Origin: Dysgonomonas hofstadii
GTDB lineage: Bacteria > Bacteroidota > Bacteroidia > Bacteroidales > Dysgonomonadaceae
Direction of reading: 5' to 3'
Assembly: GCF_014196915.1 (NCBI RefSeq)
Contig: NZ_JACIEP010000006.1
Coordinates: 124,001-188,000, forward strand
DNA length: 64,000 nucleotides
The position numbers and the translations under genes are program-made. Below, one piece after another: positions 34,724-44,159 of this stretch. Numbering within the stretch: position 1 is the stretch's first letter; the number at the start of each line of letters is the position of its first letter. The notes below the pieces were generated by a model. The model was not told the origin of the DNA. It worked only from the letters and a program-made list of their open reading frames with translations, and ran no database searches.

Positions 34724-37700
34724 TCTTTATTGTCCATCAGTCCGGACAATATTTCCCCGTAAATTTTATTTTGATTCAAGATCAAATCATTCCCCACCAT
34801 AAATAATTGTTCCCGGGCGCGGGTGATAGCCACGTTCAGCTTCCTGTCTACCATATTATCCCGATCCATATTGGAGAAGTATTTTAACTGATATGGCTTG
34901 TTAAAGCAAAATGATAAGATAATAATATCACGCTGGCTACCCTGATAGCGCTCTACCGTATCGACCATAATATCCTGTAATTCTGCAATTCCTGTCGCTT
35001 CCAGTTTATGTTTTATCAAAGCTATCTGATTACGGTAAGGAGCAATAACACCCAGTGTTTTCTGTGAATCGAAATCTAAGTTGTTCGCCTTATATATTTC
35101 ATATATTGCTGATATAAGGAAGACAACCACGTCAGCTTCCTGTTTGTTTATTTTGTCCGAGATGTTTGAGTAATCGGTCGTTCTAACAGGGAAGAATGCG
35201 ATACGGTTTTTCGCTACTATCTTTTGATACCTATCTGTCTCATCGTAATGAGCATATTGTAATGGGATTTCCTGTCTTTGAGTAGCAATTTTGAGTTGAT
35301 TATCATAAAAATTAGAATTTACCAGATTGGCAATATCCTTATGCATCCGTCCATGATAGATCAATGTATCGTAAGCGTGTGTCCATCCATTTTTCTGACA
35401 GATGCGGAACAGGCGTTCGAACAAGGATTCCCGACAATCATATAATTCGATATCATTCAGACTTTTCTCCGAGACTTTCGATTTGTTCTCATTTTGCAGA
35501 GTTATTGTTGATAACTGCTTGTGATCGCCAATCATAATAAATTTATCGAACTGCGGCAACAATCCGGCTATTTGAGGTTCCAATATTTGTGAAGCCTCAT
35601 CTATAATGGCGATATTGAAATGCTTCAGATCGAAAAGTTCTGGCTTTCCTGTAATAGAAGCAAGTGTGCCAACAAAAATACGGGTGTTATGTATTTCACT
35701 TAAAAGCTCTTTCCTGTTTTTAGCATTATGTGATATATTTTGAAGCAGCCTGTGACGATAAGATTCATTACAGGATAGCTCTGTACCTACCCGGATAAAT
35801 TTATTGCAATTACGGTTTTCTTCTCCGAAAGCATTGCAAACCGATTCGCATAGCTCATCAACAGCCCGGTTTGTATAGGCCATTACCAAAATATTTGTAT
35901 CGGGATTTGCGTAATACCTAGCGATCAGCTCCTTGGCAAAAACAGAAGTTTTTCCCGTTCCCGGAGGGCCAACGATAAGAAAATAATCATCGGCTAATAA
36001 AGCTTTTTCTATAACAGTTTCTTGCGTCTGCTCTTTCGAAAGAATTTTTTCCTCTTCCTTTTGATAAAATGACAAAGGTTTTCTGGTACCCAATAACAAC
36101 TCTTTCTTTTCTGCCGGAGCTTTCAAAAAAGCGAAGAGACTTTTAAACATAGCATTATAACTATGATCAAGTTTATCATGCTCTGCCGCCCAGTATCGGT
36201 ATTTATCAAAAAAGTCGCGGTTTCGCTGTTTATATCTGAATCTCAGGATAACCTTTTGTGTGGATATTTCCACAACTGTTCCTTTCAATATCTGATTAGT
36301 GAGTACCGAATCGTCATCGTTATTTCGTGGATAAAGAATACATATCTCCCCTTCCCGGAAATTAACACAATCTTCCGATTCTTCCCGATTGAAATGTATA
36401 ACCATATCACGGCCACTATCGTCTATTTTTTCTATTTCTAATCCGGATATAAGATCAAGTGAGTCCTTCCGCTCTTCGAAGGTTGTATTCCATAATGCCG
36501 ACACACTCATGGACGAATCATAGCCTTCATCACCTGTCTTTTGCAGATATAATTCCCTGCTAATGAAACTCACATAGCGATAAAAATATTCTTTTTCGAA
36601 TGGAGACGCCGCATCCAGTACTTTTTTCAGTTCTTGAAGCTTGTCAATAAAGAATTGAGGTACACGCCCGTAATTATCCAGGTTGAACAGTGCTGAGAAA
36701 GTATTCTCTACAGCCGGGGCATCACCTGCATACAGATTATATTCAGTTGCTACGATCAGATTACGTATATTGATTATTTCTTTCTCCAACTGCTGGTATG
36801 TAGCTGCAAACCGGATATTCTCTCCATCGTTTTCAGCAGCCGAATAAAGGATCGTAGGGTAAATATGCCGGGGATCTTTGCCAAATACGCTTTGTATCAT
36901 CAAACGGTATACCACTGTCTGCGTTTCGTGATTCGGAGCGATTCTCGTTACATCCTCACGAGGGTATGGTGGCTTTCCCGATTTTAATTCTATAATACGA
37001 TGTATACCATTTTCTTCATCAGAGAGTTGTAGTAAATCGAGCCGCCCCTGAAAGCCATATTTCTCGCAAAAGAAAGAAGGCTCAAGAATACAGTCCGATA
37101 TATCGAAGCCGTTAGCCGGCATATCATTCAGCACTACCCGCCGAATATTCTCAAATTGAATTTTTGCCTTTTGTATAAACCCTTTAAAGTCATCGTTATC
37201 CTGTATTTCGCTGCATGAAGCATATTCGAAAGGCATCTGACGGAACGATTTCAGGAATACTTCGTCAAATGTCAGGCTTCCGGCATTTTCTGCATAAATG
37301 AGTTCATCCAAAAAAAAGTTAGCCAGATTTCCCAACAGAATATAATGTGTATTGACCGGCTGTTCAAACTTGCGCCGGAAATAATGCAGATGTGAATTGC
37401 CGTAAGACTGAAAGCATTCGGCCATAGCGGAGGCATCTATCAGATAATCGGGTTCCAGTACTAATATTTTCGGTATATAAAAACCTCTTTCGTCTCTTTT
37501 TACGTCGACAAGATTTAGTTGTGCCCCTATCCACAAAGACTCGATAGTATTATTAAATGAGTCATTTACTGGAGACACATTATACTTTACAGCTATTGTA
37601 TGCTCCGGTAGAGCTTCGCACTGGCAGATGATAAATTCTTCTTCGCTGTGAATCTCCAGTACCTGAACCCGTAGTTTATCTAAAGTTAAGAGAGTATTTG

Positions 37701-38097
37701 CTTCTACACTATTTTCACCGGGTATTTCTATTTCCTTATCTCCATCGATATACCGGAAGAATGCGATAAGAATCTCTTTGGCCTGCTGATATTGATAGGG
37801 TAAGATTAGGTTATTTTCGCTTCTAAGTAGAAAATTTGTTTTTATCCTTATGTTTTGCAGGCTCCATTCTAATGACTTCGGCAACTCAAGCCTCTGAGAG
37901 ATAAAGACAAGCCGCGAAAATAAAGAAGGAAACTGCAAAGATTCACTCATGGTAATCTCTTTGCAGCTTCTTTCGAGTATCCGTTTTAGGCGGATATATT
38001 TATTTCGTAATGATAAACCGGATTGATCTATTTGCTGTATTTCTGTGAGATAATCCGAAAATGAACTATTTAATATACTTTGCTGACTATCAATCAC
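34720..38097 (-). CDS. Dna2-like nuclease-helicase (Cas4-type nuclease plus SF1 helicase)
   Basis: 1125 residues; the start is GTG at 38097, overlapping the upstream lipoprotein gene by 8 bases. The N-terminal half contains a Cas4/RecB-type PD-(D/E)XK nuclease pattern (RLDLLQL at about 352, then RIIELKSGKPP at about 370, and a late Arg/His block). The C-terminal half is a superfamily 1B helicase: Walker A GPPGTGKTS (about 710), IIDEASQILEPQ, GDHKQLSTITLQ, GVIAPYRNQI, VDTVERYQGSQRDIII and NVAITRAREQLF. This layout is that of Dna2-type enzymes for DNA repair or replication intermediates. Whether it works alone or with partners is unknown. Confidence 0.88.
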   Translation of the reverse strand: MIDSQQSILNSSFSDYLTEIQQIDQSGLSLRNKYIRLKRILERSCKEITMSESLQFPSLFSRLVFISQRLELPKSLEWSLQNIRIKTNFLLRSENNLILPYQYQQAKEILIAFFRYIDGDKEIEIPGENSVEANTLLTLDKLRVQVLEIHSEEEFIICQCEALPEHTIAVKYNVSPVNDSFNNTIESLWIGAQLNLVDVKRDERGFYIPKILVLEPDYLIDASAMAECFQSYGNSHLHYFRRKFEQPVNTHYILLGNLANFFLDELIYAENAGSLTFDEVFLKSFRQMPFEYASCSEIQDNDDFKGFIQKAKIQFENIRRVVLNDMPANGFDISDCILEPSFFCEKYGFQGRLDLLQLSDEENGIHRIIELKSGKPPYPREDVTRIAPNHETQTVVYRLMIQSVFGKDPRHIYPTILYSAAENDGENIRFAATYQQLEKEIINIRNLIVATEYNLYAGDAPAVENTFSALFNLDNYGRVPQFFIDKLQELKKVLDAASPFEKEYFYRYVSFISRELYLQKTGDEGYDSSMSVSALWNTTFEERKDSLDLISGLEIEKIDDSGRDMVIHFNREESEDCVNFREGEICILYPRNNDDDSVLTNQILKGTVVEISTQKVILRFRYKQRNRDFFDKYRYWAAEHDKLDHSYNAMFKSLFAFLKAPAEKKELLLGTRKPLSFYQKEEEKILSKEQTQETVIEKALLADDYFLIVGPPGTGKTSVFAKELIARYYANPDTNILVMAYTNRAVDELCESVCNAFGEENRNCNKFIRVGTELSCNESYRHRLLQNISHNAKNRKELLSEIHNTRIFVGTLASITGKPELFDLKHFNIAIIDEASQILEPQIAGLLPQFDKFIMIGDHKQLSTITLQNENKSKVSEKSLNDIELYDCRESLFERLFRICQKNGWTHAYDTLIYHGRMHKDIANLVNSNFYDNQLKIATQRQEIPLQYAHYDETDRYQKIVAKNRIAFFPVRTTDYSNISDKINKQEADVVVFLISAIYEIYKANNLDFDSQKTLGVIAPYRNQIALIKHKLEATGIAELQDIMVDTVERYQGSQRDIIILSFCFNKPYQLKYFSNMDRDNMVDRKLNVAITRAREQLFMVGNDLILNQNKIYGEILSGLMDNKD

Positions 38098-38605
38098 GAA
38101 CGTATATATCTACATTGTTTTCGAATAAGAAAACCAATGGACCGCCATCTGCTATATTTGATGTTCCCGTAATGGTAATATCTACAAATCCATAACGTCT
38201 TATCACATCTATTGCATCTACCATGAAACTTTTAAAGCCATTATCGTCTATGTAAAATTCCCCATATTTATCCGGAGTTATCGTTCCCCTGTAGTCGTAA
38301 ATAATATTCCCGTTTGCAACTAGTCTCAATGACATCCTGTCATCACGAAGCAGATTCGATATAGTAAGCCAGGAATTCAAAGTATTGACATCTAATAAAG
38401 TTTCCCTGTTCGGTCTGAAATCAACAAAATAAGATTCGTCCACCCTTATAGTATAATCGAAGCTTCCGTTTCCTCTTACAGGAACATCCGTTTCAAAATC
38501 TAAAGTGGTTGCCACCCAATATTGTTCTTCCTCACACGAAGAGAAAACCAGTATGGTAGTGAGTAATAATGCAGTTGCTAATAGTTTGTTCGTAAATCTT
38601 TTCAT
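38090..38605 (-). CDS. Small lipoprotein upstream of the nuclease-helicase
   Basis: 171 residues from the ATG at 38605; an upstream in-frame start (38683) would hide the natural signal MKRFTNKLLATALLLTTILVF. The lipobox is FSSC. The mature part has strands such as TTLDFETDVPVRGNGSFDYTI and VDITITGTSNI, consistent with a beta-sandwich. It overlaps the helicase gene by 8 bases, which suggests co-expression, an odd partnership for an envelope protein. No family is recognised. Confidence 0.65.
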   Translation of the reverse strand: MKRFTNKLLATALLLTTILVFSSCEEEQYWVATTLDFETDVPVRGNGSFDYTIRVDESYFVDFRPNRETLLDVNTLNSWLTISNLLRDDRMSLRLVANGNIIYDYRGTITPDKYGEFYIDDNGFKSFMVDAIDVIRRYGFVDITITGTSNIADGGPLVFLFENNVDIYVRD

Positions 38606-38764
38606 AATGTTCTTGTTTAAGTGCAAAGGTACAACATTTATTTTTATATTATTATAGACTATATTTTTTTGATTTTGTAACATCTGAAAATGATAGTTAT
38701 AGAAAAAATTTATAAAAGGTAGGCGGCTATTTATTAAAAAGGATTAATTATCTTTGTCTCCGAA

Positions 38765-38855
38765 ATCTTAGGGGTGCCTTAATAAAACGGGCTGAGATCA
38801 TACCCATAAAACCTGATCCGGATAATGCCGGCGTAGGGAACGAAGAATTATGCAT
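38765..38855 (+). ncRNA. TPP riboswitch (THI element)
   Basis: The conserved THI-box order is complete: GGGGTGCC at about 38771, GGGCTGAGATCATACCC at about 38789, ACCTGATCCGGATAATGCC at about 38811, then GGCGTAGGGAACGAAG. It binds thiamine pyrophosphate and would switch off the downstream TonB receptor and PnuT genes when TPP is plentiful. It ends about 110 bases before the receptor start. A short hairpin and a C-T6 stretch (around 38900-38912) could be part of the expression platform, but I cannot fold it here. Confidence 0.93.
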
Positions 38856-38965
38856 TTGCGCGCACGCATATTTTAATCATCGGGAAATCATCTTATTAAA
38901 ACCCCTTTTTTGTTTAACATTGGTATAAACTTCTGGTTTATACATTAATCTATTATGTAATTTAA

Positions 38966-41194
38966 ATGAAAAAGGTATTTATGGCTTCTATTACACTTGC
39001 TTGTAGTATTGTAGCAAATTCACAACAAAAGGCTGACAGCCTGAAAGTCGTACAACTCGAGGATGTGGTAATCTCCGCTACCCGTGTAAGTGCGGATGCT
39101 CCCATCGCATTTTCGAATGTCGATGAAGCACAAATAAAAAAAGAGAATGCTGCAAAAAACATTCCTGCTCTTTTAGATGTACTGCCGTCTGTAGTATCTT
39201 ATACCGAAGGGGGAACACCTGTAGGTAATACCTCTTTCCGGATCAGGGGAACAGATGCCAACCGTATTAATATCACACTGAATGGTATGCCCCTGAATAA
39301 CGCAGAGAGCCAGGAGGTATATTGGGTAAATCTCCCAGACCTGTCAAATTCATTGCAAAGTATGCAGATCCAACGGGGAGTAGGTACTTCCACCAATGGT
39401 ACTGCTTCGTTCGGTGCAAGCATATCCATGCAAACACTGGGTGGCCGTCCGAAACCTTATGCCGACCTTTCAGCTTCTTATGGCCAATACAATACAACCC
39501 TATTGACTGCCGCAACGGGTACGGGAATTATGAAAAATGGGTTATCCATCGATGCCCGCTATTCATATGTAAAAAGTGACGGGTACATCCGCAACGGTAA
39601 GGTCGATCATAAAAATATCTATGCCGCTCTTTCCCATTATACCGATAAACAACTGATCCGCCTTATTTACATGAATGGTATTCAGCATACAGGAATTACG
39701 TGGGAAGGAATAGATCCTTCTATGGTAGAAAGTAACAGGCGTTATAATCCGGCAGGGAAATATAAAGACGAAAACGGGGAGGATCAATATTATAACAACG
39801 AAACCGATAATTATTACTCAAATATCGGACAACTACTCTATACACGCTATCTGACGAACGAACTGACATTGAATGCAAATCTTAGTTATAATCATGGTTA
39901 TGGCTACTATGAGAATTATAAAAGAGGCCAAGAATTCTTAAAAGAGTTTGGATTACCAAACCAGAATGTGAATGGTGTAGAATATAAGGAATCAGATGTT
40001 ATCCGTCGAAAATTAATGATGAATCACTTGTATACCGGAGGATTTAATCTTAATTACAAGAAAGATAAGATCGGATTAACTTTTGGTGGGGTTTACAACT
40101 ATTTCGACGGCAATCACTACGGCCATTTACTTTGGGTTAAGTATAATGAGAATATCCCGAATGGCTACGAATGGTACCGTAATACAGCAGACAAGAAAGA
40201 CATGAATGCTTACCTGAAAGCAGAATTCAGGCCATTAGATAACTTATCGTTATTTGCCGAGGTACAAGACCGCTATATCGATTATCGGATGAAAGGCATG
40301 GATGATGATCTCAAAGACCTGACAAATAATAATTACTATAACTTCATAAATCCCAAAGCCGGAGTATCGCTTCGCTTCGCCAAATATAACGAAGCTTATG
40401 CGTCATTCGGAGTAGCCAACAGGGAACCATTGCGCGCCGACCTGAAAGAGTCACTTAAAGGAGGAAGCACCCGTTCCATCACATCGGAAAGATTGTATGA
40501 TTATGAATTGGGTTACAGATATGCCAATCCGGTATTTTCTCTTAGTCTCAATTACTATTACATGAAATATCATGACCAGCTGGTACTGACCGGAAGACTA
40601 AATGATGTAGGATATAAATTACAGGAGAATGTCCCCGACAGTTACCGCACAGGTGTAGAAATTGCGATGGCTTATACTCCTACCGAATGGTTACGACTGG
40701 ATGGGAATGTAACAATAAGCCGGAATAAGATAAAGAATTACACAGCTTATAATGTCATATACGATCCGAATACATGGGAACCGGTAGAGCCTTATCAATA
40801 TGAAACTGAGCATTATAAATCTACCGACATTTCCTTTTCACCTAATCTTGTTGGCGCAGGCATCATTACATTGAAGCCATTCGAAAAAGAAGAGCTGACT
40901 CTGTCATTCATTAATAAATATGTAGGTAAAATGTATTATGATAATACATCCGACCCAGACAAACGGCTTCAGGATCATCTGGTGACAGATATGGTTTTAT
41001 CATATACCCTTAAAGCAACCAAAGCAGGAATATTCGATTTTCAATTCTACATTAACAATATGGCCAGTATAAAATACAATGCCAATGCCGGAACTGAAAC
41101 TTATGTATTCTCCGATGGCAGCCGTGAAGTTTACAAATGGGTTTACCCTCAGGCCGGTGCAAACCTGATGGGAAAGATAAGATACCGGTTTTAA
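38966..41194 (+). CDS. TonB-dependent receptor, probable thiamine uptake
   Basis: 742 residues. A signal peptide ends near NSQQ (about 21). A plug domain has LEDVVISATRVSADAP (TonB-box region, about 31-47) and PSVVSYTEGGTPVGNTSFRIRG-type sequence, followed by a 22-strand-type barrel with a C-terminal aromatic strand (LMGKIRYRF). Its position after a TPP riboswitch and before a PnuT transporter is the known Bacteroidetes arrangement for thiamine import. Specificity is inferred from context, not from residues. Confidence 0.9.
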   Translation: MKKVFMASITLACSIVANSQQKADSLKVVQLEDVVISATRVSADAPIAFSNVDEAQIKKENAAKNIPALLDVLPSVVSYTEGGTPVGNTSFRIRGTDANRINITLNGMPLNNAESQEVYWVNLPDLSNSLQSMQIQRGVGTSTNGTASFGASISMQTLGGRPKPYADLSASYGQYNTTLLTAATGTGIMKNGLSIDARYSYVKSDGYIRNGKVDHKNIYAALSHYTDKQLIRLIYMNGIQHTGITWEGIDPSMVESNRRYNPAGKYKDENGEDQYYNNETDNYYSNIGQLLYTRYLTNELTLNANLSYNHGYGYYENYKRGQEFLKEFGLPNQNVNGVEYKESDVIRRKLMMNHLYTGGFNLNYKKDKIGLTFGGVYNYFDGNHYGHLLWVKYNENIPNGYEWYRNTADKKDMNAYLKAEFRPLDNLSLFAEVQDRYIDYRMKGMDDDLKDLTNNNYYNFINPKAGVSLRFAKYNEAYASFGVANREPLRADLKESLKGGSTRSITSERLYDYELGYRYANPVFSLSLNYYYMKYHDQLVLTGRLNDVGYKLQENVPDSYRTGVEIAMAYTPTEWLRLDGNVTISRNKIKNYTAYNVIYDPNTWEPVEPYQYETEHYKSTDISFSPNLVGAGIITLKPFEKEELTLSFINKYVGKMYYDNTSDPDKRLQDHLVTDMVLSYTLKATKAGIFDFQFYINNMASIKYNANAGTETYVFSDGSREVYKWVYPQAGANLMGKIRYRF

Positions 41195-41336
41195 ATTATA
41201 ATTTTGCATACGGAGTGCCATTGCCATACTTATATAACAGTTAATATTATAATGATCGTTATAAGAAAATAGAACAATTATATTAAACTATCAATTTGCA
41301 TTATTAACAAGTACTCCGTATTTTTATTTATATATT

Positions 41337-41927
41337 ATGACTGATTTCTTAGAAAACAACTGGATAAGTATAGCCGGAGCCGCTATAGGATTAATATTCC
41401 TTTATCTTGAATATAAAGCCAGTAAATGGATGTGGGCTGCCAGTATAATCATGGCGGCATTCTTCATATATATTTACTACCGGACAGAACTATATGCCAG
41501 CATGGGGATTTATATATACTTCTTCTTCGCATCTGTTTACGGGTGGATAATGTGGCTCACCAGAAACAGGGAAGAGAATACAGGAGATGATATTATATCG
41601 CAGGTAGACAAAAAGTATATTCCTTCTATCATAGGGGCTATATTTGTTGTTGCCGCAATGATCTACCTCATCCTTATCCGGTTTAGCGGAAATTATGCAT
41701 TAATCACGATTGGCGATGCACTTTCCACAGCCCTCAATATAGTTGCCCTGTGGATGATTTCGCGTAAATGGGCAGAACAATGGCTTCTGGTGATCCCTGC
41801 CAATCTTATTTCAGGCATTCTGCTTTTTGCACAGCACGATATCATGTCAGGCTCTATGTTTATCATATACTTTATTGTCTCCATATTCGGTTACAGAAAC
41901 TGGCGAAGAATGATTAAAGCGTCTTAA
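41337..41927 (+). CDS. pnuT: PnuT-like thiamine transporter (PnuC family)
   Basis: 196 residues with about seven membrane helices and the PnuC-family motif YGWIMW after SVYGW (about 62-70), plus GDALSTALNIVALWMISRKWAEQW. PnuC proteins move vitamin precursors by facilitated diffusion, trapped by phosphorylation. Placement after the TPP-riboswitch receptor points to thiamine (PnuT) instead of nicotinamide riboside. In many Bacteroidetes a thiamine pyrophosphokinase gene follows; none is seen here. Confidence 0.88.
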   Translation: MTDFLENNWISIAGAAIGLIFLYLEYKASKWMWAASIIMAAFFIYIYYRTELYASMGIYIYFFFASVYGWIMWLTRNREENTGDDIISQVDKKYIPSIIGAIFVVAAMIYLILIRFSGNYALITIGDALSTALNIVALWMISRKWAEQWLLVIPANLISGILLFAQHDIMSGSMFIIYFIVSIFGYRNWRRMIKAS

Positions 41928-42028
41928 ACTGTATTTTAAATATAAAGAAATAATATAATGATAGCCAGATTATAGCTAAATACTATTATCTTTACATTCA
42001 GAAAACTACAGTTAAGTCTTGGTCATTG

Positions 42029-43093
42029 ATGAGGATATTTCAAATAATAACAGTTTCAGAATATGGCGGGGCTCAGACTATTGTCGCAAACCTGATAAAA
42101 TCATTAAGCTCTGAAGACGAGCTTTTTGTGTTATACGGAGGCGACGGAGAAGCCTGGGATGCTCTAGGGAACAACTTTACAAAAATAAAACTGAATGATC
42201 ACCGTAAAGAAATCTCATGGAAAGATGCGGGGTTATTTTTCAAGCTCTTATATTACCGTTTTAAATATAGGCCGGATGTAATACACCTTCATTCCTCCAA
42301 AATGGGTGTACTGGGACGTTTGGTATTTCCTAAAAAAAAGATTGTATACACTGTCCATGGTTTTGATTCCGTCAGGAAAGCTTTCAGCAGATTCCTGAAA
42401 ATAGAAAAAAGCCTTAAAAACAAAGCGTTCTGTATAGTAGGAGTCAGCCAGTATGATGTGAACAGTTTGGCTGAAGAAAGTATAACCCAAAATGTTGTCC
42501 GGGTATATAACGGAATTTCCGATGCTTACAAAAATCAGATAGAACTAAAAAACCAGATAACCGAAAGCCTGGAAAAAATAAGGCGGGACTATCCAAAAGT
42601 TGTGATCTGTATTTCCCGTATTTCCAAACAGAAAAAATTTGACCTGTTTCTCGACGTAGCGCGGCAACTACCTCAGTATGCTTTTGTATGGATAGGCAAC
42701 AAGCAGCCAATACCTGATTTACCGGCTAATGCATTCTGTCTGGGCGAGATGCACTCAGCTTACCATTGCCTGCAATATGCCGACTTATTTATTTTACCTT
42801 CAAATTATGAAGGGCTGCCTATTTCATTATTAGAAGCATTATCGTTCAAGATTCCGGTCGTTGCTTCTGCCGTAGGTGGTATTACAGAAGTTCTTGACGG
42901 CAAAAATGGTTTTGCGGTAGAGAATGAAACGAACCTGTTCAAAGAAAAAATAGAATATATATTTTCGGACGAAAATATACAAAAAGAGATGTCGGATTAT
43001 GCCAGACAATCTTATCTTGCTAACTTTACCATCGAAAAAATGGTAGATGGTTATAAAACTATCTTTAATGCAATTATTGCAAACAAAAAATGA
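42029..43093 (+). CDS. Glycosyltransferase family 4 (first of glycan operon)
   Basis: 354 residues from the ATG at 42029; a TTG 3 bases earlier is in frame. GT-B fold: GGAQTIVANLI in the acceptor half, VHGFDS, VVICISRISKQKKFDLFL, and the donor-binding LPSNYEGLPISLLEALSFKIPVVASAVGGITE with the EX7E-type glutamates. It transfers a sugar from a nucleotide donor to a growing surface glycan. It is the first gene of a tight operon to 49705 and overlaps the next by 4 bases (ATGA). Confidence 0.92.
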   Translation: MRIFQIITVSEYGGAQTIVANLIKSLSSEDELFVLYGGDGEAWDALGNNFTKIKLNDHRKEISWKDAGLFFKLLYYRFKYRPDVIHLHSSKMGVLGRLVFPKKKIVYTVHGFDSVRKAFSRFLKIEKSLKNKAFCIVGVSQYDVNSLAEESITQNVVRVYNGISDAYKNQIELKNQITESLEKIRRDYPKVVICISRISKQKKFDLFLDVARQLPQYAFVWIGNKQPIPDLPANAFCLGEMHSAYHCLQYADLFILPSNYEGLPISLLEALSFKIPVVASAVGGITEVLDGKNGFAVENETNLFKEKIEYIFSDENIQKEMSDYARQSYLANFTIEKMVDGYKTIFNAIIANKK

Positions 43094-44154
43094 GTAATCC
43101 GTTAGTATCGGTTTTAATACCTTGTTACAATGTGGAAAAATTTGTTGAAGAATCGGTAAACTCGATTCTCAACCAAACATATACTCATATAGAAGTAATT
43201 GCTATTAACGATTGTTCGACCGACCGGACAGGTGAAATTCTTTACTCGCTGGCAAAAGAAGATCCCAGGATAACCGTCATTAGCAATGAAGAAAATCTGA
43301 AGCTTATAAAAACCCTGAACAAAGGGATAAAACTATGTAGTGGAGAATATATAGCCCGTATGGACTCCGATGATATCGCCTTGCCGACCAGAATAGAGAA
43401 AGAGGTCGATTTTCTGGAAAAAAATAAAGATCACGATATAGTAAGTACTCTGTTCTATGCATTCAGATCCGAGAATCCGAATCGTAAAGACTTGCACCAC
43501 AGCCCCCTGACTGATGAAGAACTGAGAGCATTTATACTCTTCAAATCCGGCATTTGCCATCCGGCAGTAATGATACGTAAAAGAGTATTCACAGAATTAG
43601 GACTATCTTTCGAACAGGAATATCTTCATGTAGAGGACTATGCCTTATGGTCGAAAGCCATTTATAATACCAGACTGGCTAATATAGGTGAACCTCTGCT
43701 TCTCTATCGTGTACACCAGCATCAAATATCATCCCTGTATGAGGATGTGCAAACAGAAAATAAAAAGAAAGTATTTAAAATACATTGCAGACACCTGGGT
43801 TTGCCTGAAGATGATGATTTCATAGATGTATATGCATCTGTGGCAGAATGTGTGCCTTTACATTCGTCTGTAAAATATCTGGATAAATGTGAAGAACTAA
43901 TGCTGAAACTGATAGAGATAAATAAGGATAAGCCATTCTGTAGCATGCCATTTCTGGAACGGATGCTTTCTGTTCATTGGCTCCGGCTATGTGCCAATTC
44001 CCGTTTAGGACTTAGCGTTATAAAAAGGATGAAACAATCCCTCTTTTACAAAAACGAAAATTATACATCCAGAGATTTGGCTATATTTTATACAAAGAGT
44101 ACTTTTAAGCTTAAATATAAAAAATCCCTTATTTACAAACTGGTCTTTAGATAA
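43090..44154 (+). CDS. Glycosyltransferase family 2
   Basis: 354 residues. GT-A fold: VSVLIPCYNVEKFVEESVNSILNQT at the start (read in part), AINDCSTDRTGEI, the DXD-type ARMDSDDIALPTRI (about 94-107) and a later ED motif (HVEDYALWSKA). It adds one sugar in the operon's glycan. It overlaps the upstream gene by 4 bases, which suggests translational coupling. Confidence 0.93.
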   Translation: MSNPLVSVLIPCYNVEKFVEESVNSILNQTYTHIEVIAINDCSTDRTGEILYSLAKEDPRITVISNEENLKLIKTLNKGIKLCSGEYIARMDSDDIALPTRIEKEVDFLEKNKDHDIVSTLFYAFRSENPNRKDLHHSPLTDEELRAFILFKSGICHPAVMIRKRVFTELGLSFEQEYLHVEDYALWSKAIYNTRLANIGEPLLLYRVHQHQISSLYEDVQTENKKKVFKIHCRHLGLPEDDDFIDVYASVAECVPLHSSVKYLDKCEELMLKLIEINKDKPFCSMPFLERMLSVHWLRLCANSRLGLSVIKRMKQSLFYKNENYTSRDLAIFYTKSTFKLKYKKSLIYKLVFR

Positions 44155-44159
44155 AAGCT

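Noticed and set aside
42026-42028. TTG start for the first glycosyltransferase
   Set aside because: An ATG follows immediately in frame and gives the normal family N-terminus.
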